Of a DNA stretch of 40,165 bases, positions 16,079 through 24,858 are shown piece after piece (position 1 is the first letter of the stretch; every line of letters starts with the position of its first letter). The stretch is from Hyphomicrobiales bacterium. Its GTDB lineage: Bacteria; Pseudomonadota; Alphaproteobacteria; Rhizobiales; Methyloligellaceae. A program made the position numbers and the translations under genes. Below the pieces are notes generated by a model. That model did no database searches. It had not been told where the DNA came from and saw only the letters and a program-made list of their open reading frames with translations. Location: the NCBI GenBank assembly GCA_021775555.1, contig JAJFHP010000066.1:1-40165 (forward strand), in the 5' to 3' direction.

Positions 16079-16636
16079 ATGTCGCCAAAAGTGTTTATTT
16101 CCGCGTTTTCCCTGACCCTATGCCTCGCGCTGACAGGCACGATCCTTGCCACCGCTGCCCCGGCCACAGTTCCAGAGACGGTGGACAGGCTGATGCGCGC
16201 CGACAAGGAGTGCTTCGATTATAATGCCAGTCATCTCAAGGAGGCCCGTGTTGCGGCCCGGATCGGCGGAGACCAGATGCTCTACCTGCTGCCCTGCTTC
16301 ACCGGCGCCTACAACACGATCTACCGCGTTTTTGTGTTCGATAAACGCTACCCTGACGAGTTAAAGCGCAGTGTGTTTGCCGGTTACACCGACGAAAACG
16401 GCTGGTTTGGCCAGGACCAGCTGATAAATGCGCATTTCGACGCCAAAACAAAAATCCTCACTGCGTTCGAGAAAGGCCGGGGTCTGGGAGATTGCGGCGC
16501 CATACCCGAATATCAATGGATTGAATATGGCTGGCGCATGGTGAGCTACCGCTATTGGGGCAAATGCGACGGCACACGGATGCCGGAAGACTGGCCAGAG
16601 ATTTTCCGCTACAAAAAGCAAAAGCAGAAGAACTAG
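16079..16636 (+). CDS. DUF1176-like secreted protein
   Basis: A 185-residue protein. GGGAGG precedes the ATG at 16079. A signal peptide (core about residues 7-24, cleavage near ATAAPA) is followed by a domain with the DUF1176 C-terminal signature, FEKGRGLGDCG, then EYQWIEYGWRMVSYRYWGKCDG. The Cys in GDCG and GKC are probably disulfide-bonded. The first half (CFDYNASHLKEAR, LYLLPCFTGAYN) corresponds to the middle of DUF1176 proteins. The function of the family is unknown. It stands 81 bases downstream of the RNase T2 gene. Confidence 0.7.
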   Translation: MSPKVFISAFSLTLCLALTGTILATAAPATVPETVDRLMRADKECFDYNASHLKEARVAARIGGDQMLYLLPCFTGAYNTIYRVFVFDKRYPDELKRSVFAGYTDENGWFGQDQLINAHFDAKTKILTAFEKGRGLGDCGAIPEYQWIEYGWRMVSYRYWGKCDGTRMPEDWPEIFRYKKQKQKN

Positions 16637-16783
16637 CTCACGGGAACTTCATTCCATTCCACTCTTGATTGCGTGGTCAGGTGAACCTAGATTGCCCGCC
16701 GCCGCATAAAGACTGTAAAAGCCGTACTGTTAACTAATGATTCGATGATGGGCGCTGCACCTTCTGTTCGCAGAAAGTCACCC

Positions 16784-16868
16784 TATATAAGGACAACCAC
16801 TGAACTAGCCACGAACCCGGCCAAACGCCCACAAAGGTCACTTGTCCGGGACTTCACGCATGTTTGGC
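16784..16868 (+). promoter_or_regulatory. candidate promoter and structured leader of the antiporter gene
   Basis: A TATATAA at 16784-16790 could be a -10 element; I see no clear -35. Downstream, GCCAAAC (16820-16826) and GTTTGGC (16862-16868) pair perfectly. Between them an inner helix can form: CCC-ACAA with TTGT-CC-GGG around a 7-base loop. The nested structure ends 27 bases before the ATG at 16896, so it could affect ribosome access. It does not match a riboswitch class that I know. Confidence 0.35.
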
Positions 16869-16895
16869 AGTGCTAGCAGAAACTGAAAAGAGCCC

Positions 16896-17888
16896 ATGGT
16901 CTATCTCACACTCGCCGCCGGTATCATACTTCTGTTGATTGGCGGTGACGTTCTGGTGCGCGGTGCCGTTTCGCTGGCCGTGAAACTGGACATACCGACG
17001 CTCGTTATCGGCTTGACCATTGTTGCCTTTGGCACGTCTGCTCCCGAACTTGTGATCTCGCTGCGCGCCGCGCTGGCTGGTTCCTCGGGCATTGCCATCG
17101 GCAATGTGGTTGGAAGCAATATCGCCAACATTTTTCTGGTGCTGGGAATACCGGCCCTGATCGCCGCAACCAATTGCGACCAGCCCTTTATCAAGCGGAA
17201 TATGCTTTACGTAGTCGGCGCCAGCCTGCTGTTTATCACTCTATGCTTCAACGGGCCCCTGTCCTTCTGGCACGGGGCTATTTTATTTGGGTGCATGGTC
17301 GCCTTCCTGGTTGAGTCTGGTCGACGCGCAGCCCAGCGCTCAGATGCGGCCACGGTAATCGGGGAAGAGGCTATTGAACTTATCGATGGCGTTTCCGGTG
17401 TGCCCTCGCGCAACTGGGCCATCGTCCTGTTCCTGGTTATCGGCCTTGTCAGCCTTCCTATCGGCGCGCAGATGACCGTGAGTGCTGCTGCTGATATTGC
17501 CACAAGTTTTGGAATTTCCGAGGCGACCGTGGGCCTGACCCTGATCGCGCTGGGGACCTCCCTGCCGGAGCTTTCGACAACCGTTGCAGCTGCTCTGCGG
17601 GGGCATTGCGGTCTGGCACTTGGCAATGTACTTGGCAGCAATCTTTTTAACATTCTGGCAATCATGGGACTGACGGCAATGGTCGTGCCGGTCCCCGTGC
17701 CCGACATCATCAAGAATGTCGACATCTGGATCATGCTTGCAGCAGCACTTGCCATCACGCCATTCGTGCTCCGCCGCAAATGCATCACCTGGAAGTTCGG
17801 CCTCGTTTTCGTTTCCTGTTACGTACTCTACATCTCATATGTGTTCACGCCGCGGGCTGCACAGATTGCCGCCATCGCCGCCAACTAG
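16896..17888 (+). CDS. calcium/sodium (cation) antiporter, CaxA/YrbG family
   Basis: A 330-residue inner-membrane protein of the CaCA superfamily, about ten membrane helices. The two inverted alpha-repeats are clear: the first GTSAPELVISL and GNVVGSNIANI, the second GTSLPELSTTV and GNVLGSNLFNI. The Glu and Asn residues in these motifs line the cation site. A hydrophilic loop (residues about 145-165, with GEEAIELIDG) joins the halves. The protein exchanges Ca2+ or related cations for Na+ or H+; the actual ion is not known. A possible structured leader is upstream. Confidence 0.93.
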   Translation: MVYLTLAAGIILLLIGGDVLVRGAVSLAVKLDIPTLVIGLTIVAFGTSAPELVISLRAALAGSSGIAIGNVVGSNIANIFLVLGIPALIAATNCDQPFIKRNMLYVVGASLLFITLCFNGPLSFWHGAILFGCMVAFLVESGRRAAQRSDAATVIGEEAIELIDGVSGVPSRNWAIVLFLVIGLVSLPIGAQMTVSAAADIATSFGISEATVGLTLIALGTSLPELSTTVAAALRGHCGLALGNVLGSNLFNILAIMGLTAMVVPVPVPDIIKNVDIWIMLAAALAITPFVLRRKCITWKFGLVFVSCYVLYISYVFTPRAAQIAAIAAN

Positions 17889-17938
17889 GGTTTAGACCCC
17901 AAATTCATTTCCCGCGTAATTACTTTGGCGAACGAGCG

Positions 17939-18706
17939 ATGGAATCTCAGCAAACAGCACTTATAACCGGCGCAGCAAATCGCATCGGCCGTGCTATTGC
18001 GCTCGATCTGGGCCGTGCGGGCTGGAAAGTGGCCGTTCATTTCAACACATCGGAGCAAGATGCCGCCCAGACGGTCAACGATATCAATGCGGCAGGTGGG
18101 AAGGCTGTTGGCCTACAGGCTGATCTGTCTGACCTGGATGCTGCCCGGAGCCTCTTACCTGCTTGCTCTGAGGCGCTTGGCGCACCAACTTGTCTCGTCA
18201 ACAATGCGTCTCTATTTGAACATGACGATATTTCAACACTGGATGCTGACAGCTTTCACAGACATCTACAGGTAAATTTGCGCGCCCCGGTGTTCCTTGC
18301 ACAGGCCTTCGCCGCCAATCTGCCAGATGGCATGGAAGGTGTAATCATCAACCTGCTGGATCAGCGGGTGTGGAAGCTTACGCCAGATTTTTTCTCTTAC
18401 ACACTCTCGAAATCTGCCCTTTGGTCCGCTACGCGGACACTGGCGCAAGGCCTGGCACCGGACGTACGCGTGAATGCAATCGGACCGGGACCCACACTGG
18501 CAAACAGCAGGCAAACGGATGAGGCCTTTGAACGCCAGCAGAAGTCGACACTCCTGCAACGTGGTGCCGGGCTGGATGAGATTTGCGCCGCGGTACGATT
18601 TATTCTTGACGCCCCGTCCATGACCGGGCAGATGATCGCGCTTGATGGTGGACAGCATCTGGCATGGCGAACACCAGATATTTTCGACAACACTGAAAAG
18701 ATATGA
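17939..18706 (+). CDS. folM: SDR-family reductase, FolM/pteridine reductase-like
   Basis: A 255-residue short-chain dehydrogenase. The NADPH motif is TGAANRIGRAIA, where the NRIG segment in place of SGIG is typical of FolM/PTR1-type enzymes; then NNASLFEHDD and the catalytic YTLSK. The C-terminus has GQMIALDGGQHLAW. FolM reduces dihydromonapterin or dihydrofolate in the cytoplasm. The link to pterins is strengthened by the next gene, folB, overlapping by four bases (ATGA). The frame is open to 17780, but that part overlaps the antiporter gene; ATG at 17939 starts at the usual place. The FolM name is my best inference and not proven. Confidence 0.8.
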   Translation: MESQQTALITGAANRIGRAIALDLGRAGWKVAVHFNTSEQDAAQTVNDINAAGGKAVGLQADLSDLDAARSLLPACSEALGAPTCLVNNASLFEHDDISTLDADSFHRHLQVNLRAPVFLAQAFAANLPDGMEGVIINLLDQRVWKLTPDFFSYTLSKSALWSATRTLAQGLAPDVRVNAIGPGPTLANSRQTDEAFERQQKSTLLQRGAGLDEICAAVRFILDAPSMTGQMIALDGGQHLAWRTPDIFDNTEKI

Positions 18707-19116
18707 CCGAGCAAACATCAAAACGATCCCTGTTTGAAGCCGATGCCGTACGCCGGATCGCTCATGTATTCGTGCATGATCTGGAAGTGAACGCGATTGT
18801 TGGCGTACATGAGCACGAAAAAGCAGGCCCGCAGCCGATACGGATTTCAATCGACCTGACGGTTCGCGAGTTGCCTGGAACCTCGCAGGATCAGCTGGAA
18901 CATGTCGTCTGCTATGAAGATGTCGTGCGCAAGGTTCAGGCCATCTGTGAAGACGACCACGTAAATCTTATTGAGACGCTGGCCGAACGCATCGCCGCCT
19001 CCTGCCTGGAGGATGCCCGCGTCCACGCTGTACGAGTGCGGGTGGAAAAACCGAGTGCTTTTGAAGAATGTGCCTCTGTCGGCATTGAAATCGAACGCCT
19101 CCAGCCCTTAACCTGA
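18703..19116 (+). CDS. folB: dihydroneopterin aldolase
   Basis: A 137-residue FolB-family enzyme of folate synthesis, converting 7,8-dihydroneopterin to 6-hydroxymethyl-dihydropterin and glycolaldehyde. Visible family blocks are [17 protein letters not shown] (the substrate-site start, usually IVGVxxxER), [12 protein letters not shown] (Tyr in the active site), [11 protein letters not shown] (catalytic Glu) and VRVEKPSAF with the conserved Lys. About 20 extra residues precede the domain. It overlaps the folM-like gene by four bases and lies 50 bases before uvrC, so all three may be one transcript. Confidence 0.92.
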   Translation: MTEQTSKRSLFEADAVRRIAHVFVHDLEVNAIVGVHEHEKAGPQPIRISIDLTVRELPGTSQDQLEHVVCYEDVVRKVQAICEDDHVNLIETLAERIAASCLEDARVHAVRVRVEKPSAFEECASVGIEIERLQPLT

Positions 19117-19166
19117 CCGGACAAAGGCGCCGCAGCACTGCGCGGCCTGAAGGTTCGATCTCGTTC

Positions 19167-21086
19167 ATGTCCTCAAAGACGCAAGACGGCAACGATCCCA
19201 TCGCCGAAGAGGTTTCCAAACCCGCATCACCCGCCCTCCTGGCTGGGCCAGATGTGATTGCGCAGGTTGTAAAAACGCTACCAAACAGGCCCGGTGTATA
19301 CCGGATGATCGGTGCCAATGGAGAAGTTCTTTATGTTGGCAAGGCGCGTTCACTGAAAAAGCGCGTGGCAAGCTACACCCGCCTGACTGGCCATACCAAC
19401 CGGATTGCGCGCATGATTGCAGCAACGGCGAGCATGGAAATCATCACCACTTCCACCGAAACCGAGGCCTTGCTGCTCGAAGCCAATCTCATCAAACGGT
19501 TAAAACCAAGCTGCAATGTCATCCTGCGCGATGACAAATCTTTCCCCTATATCCTGATTGCCCGTGGCCATGACGCACCGCAACTGGTCAAGCATCGCGG
19601 TGCGCGCAAACGAAAAGGCGACTATTTCGGACCGTTTGCATCGGCAGGCGACGTCAACCGCACCATCAATACGCTGCAGCGGGCCTTCCTGCTGCGCTCG
19701 TGCACGGACAGCTATTACGAGGCGCGTACCCGCCCCTGTCTGCTCTATCAGATCAAGCGTTGTTCCGCGCCGTGTACCGATGAGATTTCGTTGAGTGACT
19801 ATGCGCGGCTGGTGGATGACGCCCTGGATTTTCTCACCGGCAAAAGCAGCAAGGTGAAGGACGGTCTCCACGCGCTCATGGAAGCCGCGAGTGAAAAACT
19901 GGAATTCGAACGTGCCGCGAGTTACCGCGACCGTTTTGCCGCGCTGGCGCAAATTCAATCGCACCAGGGCATAAATCCGCACAGCTTTGAGGAAGCGGAT
20001 ATGTTCGCGGCCTACAGCCAGGGCGGGCAGACCTGCATCCAGGTGTTCTTTTTCCGCACTGGCCAGAACTGGGGCAACCGGGCCTTTTTTCCGCGCGCGG
20101 ACAAAAGCTTCACGCCGGAAGAAATTCTGGATGCCTTCATCGCCCAGTTTTATGACAACAAGCCTGTGCCAAAACTGATCCTGCTCTCCCACGAAATCGC
20201 GGGAAAGAAACTGCTCGCCGAGGCCCTGACAACGAAAGCCGATCACAAGGTCACCGTGAGTGCGCCACAACGCGGTGAGAAACGCGCGATCATGGAGCAA
20301 AGCCTGGCCAATGCCCGCGAGGCGCTCGGGCGGCGGCTGGCCGAGTCCGCCTCCCAGCGTAAGCTGCTGGAGGGCGTGGCTGAAACTTTTGATCTGGAAG
20401 ATATGCCCCAGCGCATCGAGGTCTATGACAACTCTCACATCCAGGGCGCAAACGCGGTCGGAGCGATGATTGTCGCCGGGCCAGAAGGATTTGAGAAAAA
20501 CAGCTACCGCAAGTTCAATATCAAATCGAAAGAGATCGCGCCTGGAGATGATTTTGCCATGATGCGCGAAGTGCTGACACGTCGTTTTTCACGGCTTCTG
20601 AAAGAAACCGAGGAAGACGATTCAAATGCAGTCTGGCCGGATCTTCTCTTGATCGACGGAGGGGCAGGTCAGCTTTCATCAGTCCATGAGGTCCTTGACG
20701 AACTAGGCATAGAGTCCCTTCGCGTTGTCGGCATCGCCAAGGGTTCAGACCGCGATGCAGGGCGTGAGCGATTTTTCATACGGGGGCGAAGCGACTTCAT
20801 ACTGCAACCACGTGATCCGGTTCTGTACTTTGTTCAGCGGCTGCGTGATGAAGCGCACCGCTTCGCCATTGGCGCGCATCGGGCAAAACGAAAACAAGCG
20901 ATCGGCGCGACCCCCCTTGATGATGTGCCGGGAATCGGCCCTACCCGCAAACGTGCTTTGCTCAAACATTTTGGGTCCGCGAAGGCCGTCAGCAGGGCCG
21001 GATTGACCGATTTGCAAATGGTTGACGGTATCTCTGCCCAGATGGCGCAAACGATTTACGACTTTTTTCATGATCAAGGCGCGTAA
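19167..21086 (+). CDS. uvrC: UvrC, excinuclease ABC subunit C
   Basis: A 639-residue dual-incision nuclease of nucleotide excision repair, partner of UvrB (875-3301). Domains in order: about 30 variable residues, a GIY-YIG nuclease ([20 protein letters not shown], 3' incision), a Cys-rich loop ([13 protein letters not shown]), a UVR helix pair ([15 protein letters not shown]) that binds UvrB, the RNase H-like 5'-incision domain starting [17 protein letters not shown], with [10 protein letters not shown], and a C-terminal double helix-hairpin-helix ([20 protein letters not shown]). All key motifs are intact. The ATG at 19167 has only a weak ribosome binding site. Confidence 0.96.
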   Translation: MSSKTQDGNDPIAEEVSKPASPALLAGPDVIAQVVKTLPNRPGVYRMIGANGEVLYVGKARSLKKRVASYTRLTGHTNRIARMIAATASMEIITTSTETEALLLEANLIKRLKPSCNVILRDDKSFPYILIARGHDAPQLVKHRGARKRKGDYFGPFASAGDVNRTINTLQRAFLLRSCTDSYYEARTRPCLLYQIKRCSAPCTDEISLSDYARLVDDALDFLTGKSSKVKDGLHALMEAASEKLEFERAASYRDRFAALAQIQSHQGINPHSFEEADMFAAYSQGGQTCIQVFFFRTGQNWGNRAFFPRADKSFTPEEILDAFIAQFYDNKPVPKLILLSHEIAGKKLLAEALTTKADHKVTVSAPQRGEKRAIMEQSLANAREALGRRLAESASQRKLLEGVAETFDLEDMPQRIEVYDNSHIQGANAVGAMIVAGPEGFEKNSYRKFNIKSKEIAPGDDFAMMREVLTRRFSRLLKETEEDDSNAVWPDLLLIDGGAGQLSSVHEVLDELGIESLRVVGIAKGSDRDAGRERFFIRGRSDFILQPRDPVLYFVQRLRDEAHRFAIGAHRAKRKQAIGATPLDDVPGIGPTRKRALLKHFGSAKAVSRAGLTDLQMVDGISAQMAQTIYDFFHDQGA

Positions 21087-21222
21087 CCTCACTCACCGGC
21101 ATCACACCAAATACGTGCACTGACGTAAATGTGTTCACCACAAGGTAGTGTCAATGAGATCAAACGGTTAGTGTCCTATCCGCGATCGGGCATTCCGTAA
21201 GTATCGTGCGTTTGGGGGACAT

Positions 21223-21660
21223 ATGAAAAAGATCGCGATAGCTGCGGTTCTATTGACGCTCCCGGGCTGTATTACGAGTGGACCTCTTCCTGACCAACAG
21301 GCTTCAACTCAGCCACCACTCACACCCGAACAGATTCAATTACAGGTGGAACAGAAAAAAGCTGCGGGCATACAAACCCTTGGTGTCGCTATGCAACAAC
21401 TAACCGGTGCAGGTGCTTTGGTTACGGTTGTTGTTCCCGGTTCGCTCGCCCAACGCTCCGGTATTATACCAGGGGACATCTTCACGCATATCGAGCTGAA
21501 CCAGCAAATGAGGCCCCTTACAGCAGCCGGTCTAATCGCTGCAGTGCCAACATTGTATGGCAAAAAGAAATTCAGAGTCGTACGCGGCGGTCGCAATATG
21601 AATGTTTCTATTCAATTTCGCCGGGCACCGGGCATCGCTCCGGTAAAGATGCCAAGGTGA
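21223..21660 (+). CDS. PDZ-domain lipoprotein
   Basis: A 145-residue protein with a lipoprotein signal peptide (MKKIAIAAVLLTLPGC; lipobox LPGC with Cys16), a Pro/Gln linker and one PDZ domain (GALVTVVVPGSLAQRSGIIP, then GDIFTHIELNQQM and GKKKFRVVRGGRNMNVSIQF). The PDZ fold usually binds C-terminal peptides of proteins. The lipid anchor places it in the envelope. Its stop codon TGA overlaps the GTG of a short SHOCT-like ORF in another frame. The gene lies between uvrC and pgsA, and its codon and base use are more A+T-rich than its neighbours. Confidence 0.85.
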   Translation: MKKIAIAAVLLTLPGCITSGPLPDQQASTQPPLTPEQIQLQVEQKKAAGIQTLGVAMQQLTGAGALVTVVVPGSLAQRSGIIPGDIFTHIELNQQMRPLTAAGLIAAVPTLYGKKKFRVVRGGRNMNVSIQFRRAPGIAPVKMPR

Positions 21661-21776
21661 AAAAACCCGCAATCTCAGTGGCAGATGAATTGAAAAAACT
21701 TTACGAGTTGAAGCAGAAGGGTGCGATTACGGATAAAGAGTATCAGTCGCAAAAGGCAAAGATACTGGGCCGCTGA
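21657..21776 (+). CDS. short SHOCT-domain ORF coupled to the PDZ lipoprotein
   Basis: 39 codons from GTG at 21657: VKKPAISVADELKKLYELKQ, then KGAITDKEYQSQKAKILGR. This is a complete SHOCT motif (short C-terminal domain, LxxLxxLKxxGxITxxEYxxxKxxLL). It overlaps the lipoprotein stop by four bases (GTGA). SHOCT units normally sit at the C-terminus of a larger protein, so this is either a translationally coupled micro-protein or the tail of the lipoprotein split off by a frameshift near the A-run at 21660-21665. A GTG start with the upstream AAGG gives weak support for independent initiation. Confidence 0.65.
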   Translation: MKKPAISVADELKKLYELKQKGAITDKEYQSQKAKILGR

Positions 21777-21861
21777 CGCAATCCAGTACGACTAATGAAT
21801 TTCGAGCTTTGTTTCATTTTATTTGAGCAGAATCGCTGAAAGGCTTTACACTGCGCCGGAA

Positions 21862-22455
21862 ATGGAACGAGTCGCACACCAAAGCATGTATTTGTATCTA
21901 CCAAATCTGCTGACCTATGGCCGGATCGCGGCCGTGCCGGCACTGGTTGGCTGTTTCTTCCTTGAAGGAGATTTTGGCAACTGGCTGGCGCTGGCAATCT
22001 TTGTCACCGCTGCCATCACTGATGTGCTCGATGGGTATGTGGCGCGTGCATGGGAGCAACAGACATCGCTGGGGCGCATGCTGGACCCTATTGCCGACAA
22101 GCTGCTGGTTTCAGCCGCACTGATTATGCTGGCCGCCCAGCAGACCATTGCCGGCTGGTCCTTATGGGCAGCCGTTATCATCCTTAGCCGCGAAATCCTC
22201 GTCTCGGGCCTGCGCGAATTTCTGGGCGAGGTGAATGTCGGAGTACCGGTCACCAATCTCGCCAAATGGAAGACGGTGATGCAGATGGTTGCCATCGGGT
22301 TTCTGCTCGCGGGCAGCACGGGCGACAAGATTTTCCCATGGACGACCCTGACCGGCCTCAGCCTGCTCTGGATTTCAGCAATCCTGACGCTATACACTGG
22401 CTGGGATTATTTTCGTGCCGGCATGAAGCACGTCCTTGAGATGGGTCACGACTGA
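21862..22455 (+). CDS. pgsA: CDP-diacylglycerol-glycerol-3-phosphate 3-phosphatidyltransferase
   Basis: A 197-residue integral membrane enzyme that makes phosphatidylglycerol phosphate. The CDP-alcohol phosphatidyltransferase motif DG-x2-AR-x8-G-x3-D-x3-D is complete: DGYVARAWEQQTSLGRMLDP followed by IAD. About five or six hydrophobic helices follow the N-terminal YLPNLLTYGRI, which is typical. I chose ATG at 21862; ATG at 21886 (MYLYLPNLLT) is also possible, and upstream TTG at 21823 is unlikely. Its stop overlaps the moaD start (TGATG). Confidence 0.92.
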   Translation: MERVAHQSMYLYLPNLLTYGRIAAVPALVGCFFLEGDFGNWLALAIFVTAAITDVLDGYVARAWEQQTSLGRMLDPIADKLLVSAALIMLAAQQTIAGWSLWAAVIILSREILVSGLREFLGEVNVGVPVTNLAKWKTVMQMVAIGFLLAGSTGDKIFPWTTLTGLSLLWISAILTLYTGWDYFRAGMKHVLEMGHD

Positions 22456-22712
22456 TGAGCGTCAAACTTCTCTATTTTGCCTGGGTGCGGGAGAAGACCG
22501 GCCTGGGCGAGGAGACGGTTGATCTCCCTGGTGATGTGAAAACCATCACAGACCTTATTGACTGGCTGAAAGCACGTGGTCCGGAATTTGTTTCCGCTTT
22601 TGAACAATCGGATGTCATCCGCACGGCCATTGACCAGACGCACGTACCCCATGACGCTGCCATTGCAAACGCGCGGGAAATCGCGTTCTTCCCGCCGGTG
22701 ACTGGCGGTTGA
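22455..22712 (+). CDS. moaD: molybdopterin synthase small subunit
   Basis: An 85-residue ubiquitin-fold protein ending in the required Gly-Gly (FFPPVTGG), which is thiocarboxylated and supplies sulfur to precursor Z in molybdenum cofactor synthesis. Other family features are the LLYFAWVREKTG start and REIAFFPP. Start ATG at 22455 overlaps the pgsA stop by one base. moaE follows after 10 bases, so the two subunits are made together. Confidence 0.95.
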   Translation: MSVKLLYFAWVREKTGLGEETVDLPGDVKTITDLIDWLKARGPEFVSAFEQSDVIRTAIDQTHVPHDAAIANAREIAFFPPVTGG

Positions 22713-22722
22713 GAGACCTCCG

Positions 22723-23190
22723 ATGATCCGCGTTCAGCAGGAAAACTTTGACATCGGCGCCGAGATTGAGCGCTTGCGCGACAACCGCACCGACATTGGC
22801 GCTATTGTCTCCTTCACCGGCACAGTGCGCGATACCGCCCAAGGCGCACCAATCACGGAAATGACGCTGGAACATTATCCCGGCATGACCGAGAAGGAGC
22901 TGGAGCGTATTGAGGCGGAAGCGAATGAGCGCTGGCCTCTGCAGGAAAGCCTCATCATTCACCGTTATGGACCAATGAAACCGGGCGAGAATATCGTACT
23001 CGTGGTCACCGCCTCGCCGCACCGCCAGGCAGCCTTCGAGGCCGCGGAATTCCTGATGGATTTTTTAAAAACAAACGCGCCTTTCTGGAAAAAGGAAGAC
23101 GGTCCTGAAGGCGGTGACTGGGTTGATGCGCGCGAAAGCGACGATGATGCCCTCAAGCGTTGGGAAACGCCGGAAAAAGCAGCTGAATAA
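22723..23190 (+). CDS. moaE: molybdopterin synthase large subunit
   Basis: A 155-residue catalytic subunit that converts cyclic pyranopterin monophosphate to molybdopterin with MoaD. Family motifs: GAIVSFTGTVRD, LEHYPGMTEKELE, IIHRYGPMKPGENIVLV, ASPHRQAAFEAAEFLMD and the active-site Lys block TNAPFWKKE. Complete, with a variable acidic tail. The 3' end is only 11 bases from the convergent ilvE gene. No other moa, mod or molybdoenzyme gene is in the window. Confidence 0.95.
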   Translation: MIRVQQENFDIGAEIERLRDNRTDIGAIVSFTGTVRDTAQGAPITEMTLEHYPGMTEKELERIEAEANERWPLQESLIIHRYGPMKPGENIVLVVTASPHRQAAFEAAEFLMDFLKTNAPFWKKEDGPEGGDWVDARESDDDALKRWETPEKAAE

Positions 23191-23201
23191 GAGGAAATCT
23201 G

Positions 23202-24098
23202 CTATCCGGCAGCCGCGACGCTCTCTGCCGGACGCACCAGCGCCATATAATCATTCAGCAAAGTCTCGGAAATCCGCCCCGGCGTAAATTTGTGCGGTCC
23301 GATCCCGGACACAGGTGTCACTTCAGCTGCCGTGCCGGTGATGAAACACTCATCGAAGCTGTCCAGCTCAACCGGCAGAATAGTGCGTTCAACCACCTGC
23401 ATTTGCCGTTTCTTTGCCAGATCCATAACAGTGCGCCGGGTGATCCCATCCAGGAAACAGTCAGGCGTAGGTGTGTGCAGGATGCCTTCCTTGATAAGGA
23501 AGATATTGGCACCCGTCGCCTCGGCAACATGTTCACGCCAATCGAACATCAGTGCATCAGCGTATCCGGCTGCTTCCGCGCGGTGTTTTTCAAGAGTGCA
23601 GATCATGTAAAGCCCTGCAGCCTTGGCTTTTACAGGGGCTGTTCTGGGGTCGGGACGGCGAAATTCAGCAAGCGCCAGACGAATGCCTTTCAGACGCTCT
23701 GCGGGGTCGAAATATGACCCCCAGTCCCACGCCGCCACTGCGACATTGATCCGGTTGTTCTGGGCAGAAACGCCCATCTGCTCACTGCCCCGCCAGGCAA
23801 TAGGGCGGACATAAGCCTCGGTCAGTCCCGATTGCGTGCAAACATCCCGGCAGGCCTGGTCTATCTCTTCAACCGTGTAGGGTATCTTGAAACCAAGGGT
23901 TTCAGCGGACCCAAAAAGCCGTTCCGTATGCTCCGTGAGCTTGAAAATCTCACCGCCATACATGCGTTCGCCCTCAAACACGGAACTGGCATAGTGAAGG
24001 CCATGGGAGAGCACATGCAGCTTGGCGTCAGGCCAATTGACCATTTCGCCGTTCATCCAGATCACGCCATCAAGTTGATCGAAGGGAACCGTTGCCAT
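23202..24098 (-). CDS. ilvE: branched-chain amino acid aminotransferase
   Basis: A 298-residue PLP enzyme of fold class IV that transfers amino groups between glutamate and Val, Leu or Ile. Visible motifs: GLHYASSVFEGERMY, the PLP-lysine region VKAKAAGLYMICTLEKH, EATGANIFLIKEG, DGITRRTVMDLA and CFITGTAAEVTPV. The last is the family signature before the phosphate-binding loop. It is complete. The start ATG at 24098 has a GGAG about a dozen bases upstream. It is divergent from the MarR-RR-HK operon at 24256, a placement also seen for the petP/petR genes. Confidence 0.93.
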   Translation of the reverse strand: MATVPFDQLDGVIWMNGEMVNWPDAKLHVLSHGLHYASSVFEGERMYGGEIFKLTEHTERLFGSAETLGFKIPYTVEEIDQACRDVCTQSGLTEAYVRPIAWRGSEQMGVSAQNNRINVAVAAWDWGSYFDPAERLKGIRLALAEFRRPDPRTAPVKAKAAGLYMICTLEKHRAEAAGYADALMFDWREHVAEATGANIFLIKEGILHTPTPDCFLDGITRRTVMDLAKKRQMQVVERTILPVELDSFDECFITGTAAEVTPVSGIGPHKFTPGRISETLLNDYMALVRPAESVAAAG

Positions 24099-24255
24099 AT
24101 CACTTGCTCTCCAGGAGGTGCGAACCAGCGGGCCGATAGCACGCTCTAACCGGATAATTGTGGGGCATGAACATGTTTTTGCGGCAAATCCGGATCATAA
24201 GAAAAAGATCACTTGGGTTTCACTATCAGTAACAATCGGCTAAAAATAAGTCAAC

Positions 24256-24858
24256 ATGACTGACATAAATGATCAGATCAGACGTCCGGACAAAAAGATG
24301 GCATCCGATGCGCCTTCCCCTCAGGGGAAACAGTCGGCCCATCCGGACCTGGAACCAGCGCTTCTCGACCTGGTGGAATTGCTGTTTTTTGCCTACCGGG
24401 ACTTCACGCGGGAGCCGGACAAGATCCTTGATGATTTCGGGTTTGGCCGGGCGCACCATAGAGTATTGCACTTTGTCAACCGGCACCCCGGAATGCGGGT
24501 GGCCGATTTGCTGGATATCCTGAAGATCACCAAGCAGAGCCTGGGACGGGTGCTGAAACAACTGGTCGATGAGGGCTTTATCGTACAGGAAGCCGGCAAG
24601 ACCGATCGCCGAGAGCGGCGGCTGTATCCGACACAACGCGGCTGCGAGCTTGCAGAACAGCTTGTGGCACCCCAGATCAAGCGTGTTGCACGCGCGGTTG
24701 AGGCCAGTGGTAAGGAAGCACGGTCTTGTATCGCGAAATTCCTGCACCAGATGGTTCGCGAAGCAGACCGCGAGCATGTGGATAAATTACTGGAAACAGG
24801 CAAAGCGCATGGCGACGTAAGCACAAAATCCTCACAACTGCGTGGGCCAGTGAGATGA
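24256..24858 (+). CDS. MarR-family regulator, PetP-like
   Basis: A 200-residue winged-helix protein. The MarR domain (residues about 45-150) has the recognition region VADLLDILKITKQSLGRVLK and wing KTDRRERRLYPT. The N-terminus is a 40-residue polar extension. It overlaps the next gene, a response regulator, by four bases (ATGA). The arrangement MarR then OmpR-type regulator, downstream of a divergent ilvE, is that of petP/petR of Rhodobacter capsulatus, needed for cytochrome bc1 expression. The match is by order and type, not by alignment. ATG at 24298 is an alternative start. Confidence 0.85.
   Translation: MTDINDQIRRPDKKMASDAPSPQGKQSAHPDLEPALLDLVELLFFAYRDFTREPDKILDDFGFGRAHHRVLHFVNRHPGMRVADLLDILKITKQSLGRVLKQLVDEGFIVQEAGKTDRRERRLYPTQRGCELAEQLVAPQIKRVARAVEASGKEARSCIAKFLHQMVREADREHVDKLLETGKAHGDVSTKSSQLRGPVR

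Noticed and set aside
19500-20438. A 312-codon minus-strand open frame inside uvrC
   Set aside because: Shadow of uvrC, whose domains are all intact on the plus strand.
21657-21667. A possible programmed -1 frameshift (A AAA AAC heptamer) joining the PDZ lipoprotein to the SHOCT ORF
   Set aside because: In the lipoprotein frame the TGA stop comes before the heptamer, so ribosomes would terminate before reaching it. Coupled initiation at GTG or an old frameshift is more likely.
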